The position numbers and the translations under genes are program-made. DNA of 64,000 bases from assembly GCF_021155765.1 (NCBI RefSeq), contig NC_060118.1, forward strand, positions 5,580,001-5,644,000. The letters run 5' to 3'. The stretch is from Diprion similis (taxonomy: Eukaryota > Arthropoda > Insecta > Hymenoptera > Diprionidae). Below the pieces are notes generated by a model. That model was not told where the DNA came from. It searched no databases and worked only from the letters and a program-made list of their open reading frames with translations. This document shows, in pieces, positions 34,001 through 44,494 of the stretch. The first letter of the stretch is position 1. The number at the start of each line of letters is the position of its first letter.

Positions 34001-36927
34001 TCCTCAACTGGTTTAGCCATTTGTTTCTGACTCCACGACTCATCAACGTGATTTCCTGATCGATTAAATAGACCAATTCATTAACCGCTTGACAATGATG
34101 ATACTTGAGTGAATTTTTCAGCATCACTAACAGCTCTGTACGTGATTCGACAGTCGAATTTTTACTGCTTAAATTGTCATACAGCCGTTTGAATTCGCTA
34201 GCACGTTGTACTTTGACAGTGATCATCTGCGTGGGTTTGCCTTTGTATCCGTTCCATTCGATTGGTGCACAATGAAATGTTAAGAACCTCATTTTATTCT
34301 GTTCCAGAAACTCGATTTTAACCTTTTGCTTTAGTTGGTCGATCTCCCTTAACATATCCACCGATTTGTTCAACAATATCACATTCATCGCTCTTTGAGC
34401 GCCTTTAAAAAAGTTGTCTGCAACCCGCTTCATCTGGGAATGTTTCCACTGATCCATCAAGTTGTACAACATGTCAAAATCGGATCTCGTCGACGGATAT
34501 GTCTTTCTTATAATGTCGTGCTGATGCCTCCTCCTATTACAAATGGTAATTGGATTAAATCACATATCGCCAGAGAACAGATATTTAGGATTAAGGGGAC
34601 ACGTCAGTGAAACTCTAAACTTTTTAGATTTACTTAAAATTTGAACTCGTAATAAAGCTCCATAAAACAAATGGTTTTCACACGGTTCGAATCAGTTGCG
34701 TTCCATTCGTTTCCAGAAAATATTTAAAATAACGGCGAAACGGTATCAAAACCATTTATTGGGACAATTAGGTAGTAACATGGACATTATGTCCATAGGT
34801 GGTAACTTGTTGGATCGCAATTTCCACGGCAACTTTTGTTCCCTGCGCTCCTCTAATAGCTGTATAATTCTTTCAAATTTTTACGACTAGAATTCTCACG
34901 CGAGGAGCTTTTCCAAAAACACCACTTTTTCACGTTATTTTCAACAATACCTGGATGCATATGGAACGCCCTACTGAAAATTATTCTGCGATAAATCACA
35001 TCATGTTATAAATAATAAATCATAAACTATTGATTATAAAATAAAAAAAATCAACAAGTCATAGGTTTCGGTGCATGATTTGTTATGTATATTATCTCAT
35101 AATCTATACTTTATGGTTTATCATGTGATTTGTTAAGTATTAGGACATATTTATTTGTTAAATTGCATCACATAAGTCATCCGAACTTTGGTCATAACGT
35201 TATGTGATTTATCACAAAATAATTTCCAAAGAGGGCGTAAAACTGATTAGAATCGATTGAAAATCACTTGTTTTATGAAGCTTTATTATAAGTTCAAGTT
35301 TAAAGCGAATTTAAAGTGTAGAGTTTCACTGATGAACCCCCTTAAGGATACCCCGGTGAAAATAATTCATACTATAAATTATCTTTCGTAGAAAATTATA
35401 GATTTTTATAATTTTCCGTAGCACTTTGTAATTTTCTATGTAAAATATTACGATTTTCGACAATTTTAAACATTTTTCCACGCTTTCGGACAATTTCGTA
35501 CGATTTTCGAATATTTCCTACAATTTTCAACGAACTTCACTTCATTGCAGTTCGGCATAAAAATTACTGTCACCAGGGAAGAATAATTTTTTGAGACAAT
35601 CGACGGAGTGTTTCACTTGTATGCCAACAGCCTTTCTTCCTCGTGCCGTTTGCAGTCTGTCACGAATTGTCGGTAAGTGGCAGCAGACTCTTTTATAAAT
35701 CTGGCAATTCGGTATGCCCTGTAATATTTTTGTATCATCCTAGCCTTGCCTTCGATGTCTAACCTCGATTGCATTTCATTATAAGATTCATAAGGCTTGG
35801 GTGCAACGTATTTGTCCGTGACATTTGGAATGTAACAATCTTTCCTGCAAAAAAATAAGCATGCCAAAGTAGCCTTAAAGTTCATTCATTGCTGGATCAC
35901 TGCACGTGTGAAATCAGCTCAATAATTTGTATAAATTGCATTCCACACGATCTAAGCTCCCTCCGAACACCGACACCTTCGACTTTATATTTCCATTCCA
36001 AAATTTTTAAGAGTCAGAAATTTGACCGCTTACGAAATCCAAGAATTTTAGGATGAACTTAATTAGGAATTGAAATGTTGTCAGAACAAAAAGAAATTAA
36101 TCAATAGATTCGTTTTGAATACAACTTTAATGTCATGTTCAAAAATGTCCTAAATTTTTTTCCGGATTAAACAGACTATTTTACATTAAATAACGACTTT
36201 TCAGATATGGAGAAATTCTATATACACTTACCGTGAAGAAAAAAATTAAGAAATTCAAACTATAGTATACAATTTTTCGATTTTCGAAAAAATATCAAGT
36301 GTGCGGAAAAATTCAAGCGCGGATTCGGGGGCAGGGGGGGGGGGGAGGTTCATTGCCTATAAATAACATTAATTCTAACAAAGTAAATAAAAAATGTCAT
36401 ATTATCCTGTGATAAATGGAAATGGGATTTCTCCAGGTGGAGGAAGACATCGAGTGTTAAAAAATGTATCAATTCCGAGAGAAATTACATAATTGATAAA
36501 GTTTTTGCAGATATAACCAGATTTTGTAAACCGTCAAATTTTAATTCTTGAGAAGTCGATGACGCTCGTCCGAATAATTTTGAAAATTAATCGGAAGAGA
36601 TACTCGCGCGCATAATAAGGGAAAATAAAATCGAAAATATCGAAGGACGGAAGTGGCCCATTTTACCTTGAATGCCCCATAAAAAATTATAGGCGTTAAT
36701 TACCGCGACATTTGAGTTGCCCTGTGGACAGGCGTTTCGGTAAACCGGGTCTTTGTTTCCACCGTTTGAATAGGTCTCACGCATTGAGAGTTCCATGGTA
36801 CTCGTTTCTGCCGAGGCCCAGTTTGAGAATTTGCATTTAAATACTGAACGCCGGTAATCTTGTGCCGCCATCCGCCCAAATAAGGTTTTTTTATCGTACG
36901 ATCTTCCACTTCCACGACGAGAACCAT
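31088..36927 (-). CDS. IQUB: IQUB-like protein, copy B (five exons)
   Basis: Exons 36927-36704, 35844-35617, 34533-33989, 32210-32010 and 31497-31088; 535 residues; all GT-AG with phases 2, 2, 1, 1 closing. Family marks are KKPYLGGW...YLNANSQT near residues 13-35, an IQ motif IQKYYR starting at residue 112, SDFDMLYNLMDQW, the ELVYLIDQE helix, paired CxxC motifs (C374/C377 and C398/C401), and IWHGRSVIS...WSPWNCILLT near the end. It aligns end to end with copy A, but every intron position differs: copy A lacks all four. The product is expected in the axoneme as a radial-spoke-associated factor (known for mammalian IQUB; inferred here). The ATG at 36927 matches copy A's start, again without an upstream ubiquitin-like domain. 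Exon 4 carries both halves of a possible zinc-binding region up to the splice inside the second CxxC. Confidence 0.88.
32970..33174. mobile_element. Foldback element of about 205 bp in IQUB-B intron 3
   Basis: The left arm (AAATGCCTTAACCTTCTGTC, then CTAACTTGTTTTCG, then TTCAATTCTATACG) is mirrored at the right by CGTATAGAATTGAA, CGAAAACAAGTTAG, then CCAGAAGGATACGGCATTT. The loop holds GACAGCTGCATGAGCTGC. No coding capacity. Confidence 0.8.
33307..33850. repeat. TTAACCCT-ended element, copy 4, modules in direct and inverted order
   Basis: It begins TTTAACCCTCTCAAGCAC. The module GATTACGAATCTGAACTTGA occurs at 33385 and again at 33506 (121-bp period). Related modules then occur in inverted orientation near 33610-33650 and 33745-33775, around a centre near 33570 with GGTCCACAGAATCGGATCC. 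The right border is not clear. It lies inside IQUB-B intron 3. Confidence 0.6.
34589..35346. mobile_element. Foldback MITE of about 760 bp bordered by TTAA, in IQUB-B intron 2
   Basis: The left end TTAAGGGGACACGTCAGTG is followed by AAACTCTAAACTTTTTAG, and the right end reads AGAGTTTCACTGATGAACCC then CCTTAA. Inner arms (ATAAAGCTCCATAAAACAA / TTGTTTTATGAAGCTTTAT) and the central ATAAATCACATCATG / ATGTGATTTATCAC also mirror each other. TTAA at both borders would fit a piggyBac-type insertion (inference). It ends four bases before the introner-family copy at 35351. Confidence 0.8.
35351..35578. mobile_element. Introner-family MITE, short copy in IQUB-B intron 2
   Basis: Ends are CCCCGGTGAAAATAATTC and AAATTACTGTCACCAGGG, matching the termini of the elements at 24117 and 29041. 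It is only 228 bp, apparently an internal deletion. Flanks AAGGATA (left) and AAGAATA (right) could be a 7-bp target duplication with one mismatch. It lies within a normal intron, so its own ends need not be used for splicing. Confidence 0.7.
36327..36347 (+). repeat. Poly-G run
   Basis: GGGGGCAGGGGGG followed by further G residues, about 19 G in 21 bases. It stands out in an AT-rich region within IQUB-B intron 1 and could fold as a G-quadruplex on the plus strand. Confidence 0.8.
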
Positions 36928-37211
36928 ATTTTATGTATTCTAGTCTTCTTCACTCTCCAATCAGTCGAATATAAGGTAAAACAATGTTGCCAATTTCAGT
37001 GAAAATAAAAAGAATTATGTATCACAATCACGGGTTGCTTGTTTTTTCTTTCTGCATAACGCAAACCGACTATTTATCGTACGAAGTTGTAATATTTATA
37101 CTTTGATTATGCTTAGATAATAGCGACTTGGATTTGATGAGATATTAAAGATCTGGAAAAGTGTCAGTTTCACTTCCGAATGATCAAAAATCATCGATTT
37201 TCGAATAAATC

Positions 37212-37243
<32 letters not shown>

Positions 37244-38801
37244 AATCGAGTACAATCGATTACTTTTTAAACTCGATTAATCGAGCAAATCGATTATTTT
37301 TCCTCATAATCGCTTTTTGTTTTTTACTTCCATGAATGACGGCAATACAATATCAAGTTATGTGATTAAAAATAAAAAATTGAAAAATATTATGAATGAA
37401 AGTATAAATTATCAAAGAACTTTGATAGATTAGTCGATTAATTCTTGCTAATTTAATCGAGTCGTGTTTGAATTATTTTTTTGGACTCAATTAATGAATG
37501 CATCGATTATTTTAAGCTTTGTAATAGTGATATTATTAGTTGTCAGAAATTCTCTTACCCGATAATAAAATAAAATATAGTCAGTTATGAAATTCCACAT
37601 AATACAGTACATAAATTTCATTGCTGACGAACATCTGTTGTACAGGACTTGCAAATACATATTTGCATCTACTCTAGAGTTAAATATTTTTAAACTTTTT
37701 TCAATCTATCCCTGGAGATCACTTTAGCCAATAAAATAAGCTCAAAACCATTGCAATTGGGACTGAGATTGAATCAAACACTTCAATTATTTCATCCTTG
37801 GCAAACGTATCAGGCAAACTAGCACTGTGCGATCGTGACTTGTGCAAGAAAGCAATGAGCTTATTTGCTAAAACTGGCTCATTACTCTTTCATAACTTTT
37901 AATCCAAACGGCACAGTCCATTCATTGTGAAAATTACACATGGCACCAATCTTTTATGATCAATAAGTTACGAGGAACCGTAACTTTAAGACACAGAAAT
38001 TGGAAATGCCTTTATTAGACGAGGCAGGTAATCGTAGGTTTGATGCTGTATCATTTGGCAGATGATGCATGGCAACGCTAACGCAGCCCGCAGTAAATGA
38101 AAAGAGAGAAAAACAGAATGAAACTATTTCTAACAATGGATATTATAGTTTATTTACAGAAATACAGAAATTTTTGTTGTGAATGGGAAAGAAAAAAGGG
38201 ACAGAAACATACAAAGGATTTTAACATTTTTTACAACTTTGAAAACAGTTTTCAATAAATATGAAAATTATTTCGACGCATAGCCAACCCTAAAACAAAT
38301 ACAATAGACTCTCCATAATTTGATGACTATTGGAAAAAAATTCAGTTCACTTTGATCCCTATGACTTAACTCGGGGAAAAAAAATTGGGTAGATTTTCGT
38401 TACAATTTCCAAAACTCTACCCTTCTCAATTCTTACTGACAATTTAGATCACGTGCTGTTATTCTTTCCTGATACAAGATATACTTTCACTTTGTAAATT
38501 TGTCGTAAAAACTGAAAAACCATTGATTAAAGCACAACAATCACTCAGTGAAAAAGTCTTTTTTCTCCAAGGATGAGTACAATTCTCTGACTTTTTCAAA
38601 ACCGATTAAATTTCCTGACTAGTCTCGGTTTACTCAGTATTTCCAATCTAGAGCCGCCCTGTGAAATACATATTCATATAGTACTGCATGCAAGAAGAAG
38701 CTGGGCCGAAAAGTAGGTATGGAGAGTCCACTGTAAGCACATAGGTATGGATAACTATTGTATGTATGTATGTGCATTTATTAAGGTAACTATAAAAAGA
38801 A
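36928..38801. other. Intergenic stretch between IQUB-B and NAA35
   Basis: No coding exon recognised. It holds the IQUB-B 5' side and the NAA35 3' side. A dense cluster of TCGAT/ATCGA words surrounds a T-run at about 37195-37310, including ATCGATTTTCGAATAAATCGATG-type symmetry and ACTCGATTAATCGAG. A short TATG repeat lies near 38757-38772. Confidence 0.45.
38777..38782 (-). other. Candidate poly(A) signal of NAA35
   Basis: AATAAA on the minus strand, about 20 nt below the NAA35 stop codon. It is the first match in the correct sense. The implied 3' UTR is very short, so a later site may be used as well. Confidence 0.35.
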
Positions 38802-41800
38802 CTAAGCGAGTTTAATCAACGGAAAATGTTGGTGACACGAAAAATCGAAAATCGGGGGTTCTGTCGAATCCTTTTTATGTCCTCCAGCCAAAAGTTTCAG
38901 GACAATAAAATTCGTCTTCGATACTTTCAGTAAATCATTGATCTAAAAACGGTGTCGAAATATTAAATTAGTAACGAAGATTGAGATATTGTATTAAAGA
39001 TTTTATCAGCACTTCATAATGGACCAAGTGTACGTATATTACCTGATTAACTGTATGCACATTAGCTGGATACAAGGAAAGAGCGCTTTCTAACATATTT
39101 CTAGCCTGATGGAAATGTCCGCAGCCAGCCAAGTACTGCTTTTCACTTGTAACAGTTTCCTATATGGAAAAAGAACACATGAGTATACTGATTTATCTGG
39201 GCCCATCCGTAAACTTTGGACCAGTTTTTCAGGGTAAAAATTTCAATCCAGCTGTTGTTTGGATATGTTATAGTGTCCACTACGATATAAAAATCCTCCA
39301 ATTTTTAGATCTTTATCTAACACGTCTTCACGAAACACATGTTCATCAAATCGCTTACATTTTCAGAACTATAAATGCCTTCGAATTTTAAGGACGTGGT
39401 TTTTGTGTAAAAGAAACAGTGATTTCTCTGAATACGAAATCTGTTTTAAAGTATTTCCTCAGGAAGTAGCAAAACACAACACACGTTTTATAAAATTTTC
39501 AGTCCAGAAATGCAAAGGCTCCAAAAATAGATTACTTTTGTTTTGTAGCGAAAAGTTAACATTTTGGAGTAGATGCTAAAGTTTTGAGAGTGGAATGAAA
39601 ATAGGATCATAATAATTAAATCGGTTTTAATATTCCAAAGTTAGAGAATATATACAAAAGAATCGAGATCCCCGGAATACTTGTATCGATTCATCGTTTG
39701 ATCCTATTTTCAATCTGTTCTGAAATTATTAAGTGTTAGTCTACCATAAAAATAATCTATTTTCTGGGGCTTCACATGCACGGACTGAATATGTAAAATA
39801 ACGTGATTTTTGGAAGTTCCTAAGGATCTACCTTACAATGAATTACGTAGCCAAAAAATTCATACATTTTAACATAAATAAACATGTATCATAATTTTTT
39901 CCAACGACAGAAAGTGCTAAAAATTCAAAGACAACGAAAAACCAACAAGATTAATGAACGTGTTTTCTGTAAATGATAAAGCCTCAAGGCTTGGGAATTA
40001 GAGGGTTATCATATCTCAGTGTACACTACAACATATCCAAATTGCAACCGAATCGAAATTTTTACTCTATATACTATTCATATATACTTCACACAAGATC
40101 TCCTAAACGAAGTAAAACTTTCTTTTTTTTACCAGTAAAAAAATTGGCTCAAGAAAATATTTAATAAATAATGTTTCCCTAGACAGTTTGTTTGGACCCC
40201 TGAGGAGGGGGGTCACAGTCATAAGCCAGGTAAAAGTAAAAAGTAAGAGTTGTAGTTCTTAAGTATAGTCTCAACTGTTCGACTGTTACTTATAGAAGTT
40301 CGCTGTATTGTTTGAATACGATTTACACAGACTACTAAACTTACATCTCTGTTCAACATCTGCACACTTGTCATGTCTAGAAATTCCTGATAAGGTACTG
40401 GTGGAGGAGTTAATAATGATGCAAAAGGCAACAATCTGTGCTCGTATCTCACTCGCTCCGAGTCAAACTGCGATTCGGGTAGAGGAATCTTTTTATCCAT
40501 TCGAAATCCCATCAAAGCCTAAGAAAATATCAAACTTTAGACGAGGCGCACAGATTTCGAAAAGAAATAACGGACAAAAAATGTCTGGTTATTCTCCAAC
40601 CAAAAAAAATCTTTACCTTGTAATACCCGCCGCAAATATTCTGCATGGCTTGGTACATTAATATTTCTAGACTGTATGGTCGAGGGGTGGATTTTTTTTT
40701 TTTATTTTTAGCACTCTTTTTAGCTCCTCTGCCTTTGTGAGTTTCACTATGAATATCTTGTTCCATGAGGAAAGTGTCTGCTCTTGTGATTGCTGACATG
40801 AGCCATCCGTACAAAAACTCGTACAGGTACCAAAATATGTAATGATACTCATGGACCGAATATAATTCTAGTTCAAAACCGCTCAGCAAATACATAACCA
40901 TCACTCGTAGCGTGTGGTACAATATCCAAGTGCCAAAATATGCCAAGTGCGGCCTTGGAGTGTCGCTTTTCAAAGACAGTGTGTGGAGATATGAATCCAC
41001 TCTTTCAGCCTGTAAAAAATAATTTTAGAATTAATACACAGAGAAAAATTTCATTTGTTATAACCAATTCTGTATTATTAAAAAATGAGTAACGTTACAA
41101 TAACTGTACGAGCAACTATTTAGAGTGATTACATTTTTTAGTTATGGCAACGACAAGTGACCATATAATCAAAACGAAAAATAATTCAGGTTGCAGTTAA
41201 AAAACTAGTTTCTACTTTTTATCCTGAACTATATTTTTTAGTTATGATAAAAAATAAAAATAGTTAAGAACTGTATGGTAACCACAATTAGAAATTTGTC
41301 TCAGTGCATTACTCATCAAACAATGAACAGTAAACAAGAATATGCTCGATAATAACTTGGCAATCATTTTAAATCAAGTAGTATTGTAAGATTATGCTTG
41401 AATAGCCTGATTCTTTTCAGTTTTCTCTACTTTCTAAACTCCCGATTACAGCTGCATTGATCAGCTCAGGTTCAAACTCGATTTGACTACTCAGCATTGA
41501 TTTCTTCACTTTTGCTACAAATGTTGGTGTTTCTAGTTCAAAATACCTCATCCTGTAGCGCCGCAAAGTCTTCTAGCAAATGGGCCAGTTTATCTCGCTG
41601 CCGTGCTCGATTGTGTCCACTAAGTTGCACTAAACTACCAAACAAACACACACAGTGGCCCAAGAACCCATCGACGTAATCCTTTGCCTGGTGGTTCTGC
41701 AGTAGTGTGATTTTTGGCATCAATGCTGGCGGAGCAATAAAAGCCCTAGCAGCATCTCTTAATACGTCACCGAAACTTTGAGTTCCAAAAACTCGATTTG

Positions 41801-44494
41801 TTAGAGGCAGGTAAACGATTTGTAGCATGGATCTGGATAGTATGCATGGGCTTTGGCGTGAAAACTCCAAAAAAAAATCCTGAAAACAGAAGCATTATTT
41901 GTAATTTGAGGAAAATGTTTTTTTCACGTTCTGTTAAATGAAGATAATTTTCAAGAGGAACTTTCTGTTTTTCTTTTTTAAGGACTCAATAACTGATGTA
42001 TATTGTTACGACGATTATTGTACAACCAAATATGCTCGCATGTTATTAGATGGCCAATTTATTTACCAAGGCGCCGTGGAAGCTAGTGTACCCTGTTATT
42101 TTGCTGACAGTTTTCAATCGATTTAATAATTCATCTATATACTCCAGGGCCTCACTTCGTGGTTTGATTTTCGTGTATCTTGGAAATGTCGGAGGTAATA
42201 GCCGCTGATTTACCATAGGATCAAAGCCCATAATGTTTGGATGATCGCCTGAAATAAGAATTCACTTCATTCTACAATTTTTTCAAAGTGCGGGGTAACA
42301 AAAGTCAAAGAAGTTAAATTCAAGGAAAGTACAATATTCTTGCGTAGTTATGTAATACTTTTGCATGAAGAAAAACATTTGAATCCGGGATAAAATCTTT
42401 CCAAGCTATAAAAATTATTTTTACAATTTGCAAATTCTTTAAACAGTATTATTAAACAGTCATGATCACTTGTAAATCTAAGTAAATCAGGTACGAAAGA
42501 TACTAACATAATTCGTCGGCTTTCACACCTCGAGAAACAGTTTTTAGCATGACCTGCATCATGTCAGAGCAGTTTGATAAAAGCCTTTGACAATCCGCTA
42601 AGTTTTGTTGGAGCTGTTCTTTCCTTCCCATGAGCGACAAGGTTTGATAAAACATCTTTGTGAACCTTATTCTGGCATATAAGGCCAAAGCGTCGTTGTA
42701 CTGTGAAAAAAATCAAATTACCCAACATTTGCAATCTGCAATAATTGGACGCAATGCAATACTTTAGAATTATTATTGTGATTTCAGATGAGAAATAAAA
42801 GGCTAAGCTGACCGATTACAGTTTTCTCTACAGAAAAATATGAATCAGCTTTTCTATTTTATTTTAATTGTATATTGTGCAACAAGTGAAGAAAGCCTGA
42901 AAAATCAAGTTGCAGTAAAATTCTGTAATCATTCAAAATTTATGTTCTAGTTCGAACAACTCAGTAATATTGAAAATGGTCTGGCTGTGTAAAATTTCAG
43001 ATTTGTAAGGAAACGTAGCCGGAGTGTAAACAATTTTTCTGTACAAACTGAGTGACAAAAAGACAAGAATTGAGAGTTAGGCTCCAAAACTCTGTGAAGT
43101 CGACATTCTGCACAAGAAATGTAATTAATTGATACAACAAACAAATTTATTGTTGCACAAGAATCTAAACTACAATATAATTGCACTTGGACAAATAATT
43201 CTCGAGTTGTAATAAAACGATGACATCCAAAAATAGTAGGACACAGGTAAGCATATCGAAGATACCTTACTTTAAAATTTCTACAACATCCTAATAAAAT
43301 ACAGAAAAAGGGGCTTACTTCTCGATTAGACTCGTCATCGACTGGTTTTATTCTACTTTTTCTGTGCAATTCCTCTTCCACCTCTTTCAGCATTGCTATA
43401 GTCTTTTGCTCTGTAATATCTTGTTGTAATCTATATCCATACGTTACGCTTTGGAAATCTTCCTCCTCAAAAACCATAGCCTTGTTAATACAGTCTTTGA
43501 TAATTTCAATAATCTTATAAATTGCATAACAAAATGTTCGCAATGACTTATCCAAAATTTGACCTGGCTGATGCAAGTACAAATTAGTAAACACAGTTTG
43601 CGCCAAACTGTGCCCTTCGAGCCAAGAAACTATACAAGAATACGTCGAATCAATGATTCCGATCACTTCGGCCAAGGTTAAATTATCCAATTTTAACGCT
43701 CCAGAGTCTACTGCCTGTTTGAACGAATATGGCTTGCTGTTTCCTCGATTACACAACATCCCGGCATCCATTTTCGGGTCCATCATTTCAATAGCAGACA
43801 TGGCTTCAAATAGGCCGAATAATTCATCGTGCAAAAGTTCGCCCAACTCCAAGCCTGAATACGAATAATGTTAGTCAAGTAAATTACAATAATTGCAATC
43901 CGTCATTCTTTGAGAAGTTAATCGTAGGAAAGTCTGGATAAACATGCAACCACTAGTTTATAGAATACGAATAGAATACTGCTTACTTTGCACAGAATTG
44001 AAGAAGTCATCTGTGATATCAACCCAGTTGTATGTTAGCTGGTCAAAACTGAAAGTTTAAAAGAATTATTTTACAAGAGTCGAATTTTATGAAATGAGAT
44101 AATATTTTTCTGTATTATTAGTTTGCTGAATTCCAATCAATTCTGAAGTTATGATAAAATGATTTTCTGCTGAATGTAACGTGATATCAACATTACGAAC
44201 TTCATCCCCATAAATTGAATGCATTTTTTGGCAATTTCCCGCCATTTTTTTATCCAAAGATAGTAAAAAAATTACTTAGATTTCATTTTGATGAAAGGAA
44301 AATAGAATAATTGAGTAAAACGTGTTTTGTATAGAAATAGATTTGGAGTATGGATTGGGGTTGACTTTTTTTTAACCTAAAAGTGACAACATTTTTGGAA
44401 GACACGTCAAATCGGGTTGTTGGATAAAAATTTTAACTTACTGCATTTCTTTTTCGTCAATATTTTCAACTAGATCTCGTGTCAAAGCTGCCAT
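38802..44494 (-). CDS. NAA35: N-alpha-acetyltransferase 35, NatC auxiliary subunit
   Basis: NAA35 (Mak10) is the ribosome-anchoring, non-catalytic subunit of the NatC complex (with NAA30 and NAA38), which acetylates nascent N-termini beginning Met-hydrophobic. Ten exons: 44494-44442, 44048-43987, 43854-43319, 42700-42508, 42248-42067, 41879-41547, 41009-40617, 40518-40345, 39159-39043 and 38942-38802. All are GT-AG and the frame closes at 727 residues; the human protein is of nearly the same length. Diagnostic stretches are [90 protein letters not shown]-like [57 protein letters not shown] and [13 protein letters not shown] basic Lys-rich stretch in exon 7 near 40700-40740 is typical. The ATG gives a short N-terminus [10 protein letters not shown]. 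The gene looks intact. Confidence 0.96.
41038..41311. mobile_element. MITE family C copy in NAA35 intron 6
   Basis: The left end CAGAGAAAAATTTCATTTGT is followed by TATAACCA. The right end reads ATGGTAACCACAATTAGAAA then TTTGTCTCAGTG, its inverted complement. Inner arms around TTTTTTAGTTATG recur on both sides. A related copy lies upstream of IQUB-A. Confidence 0.7.
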
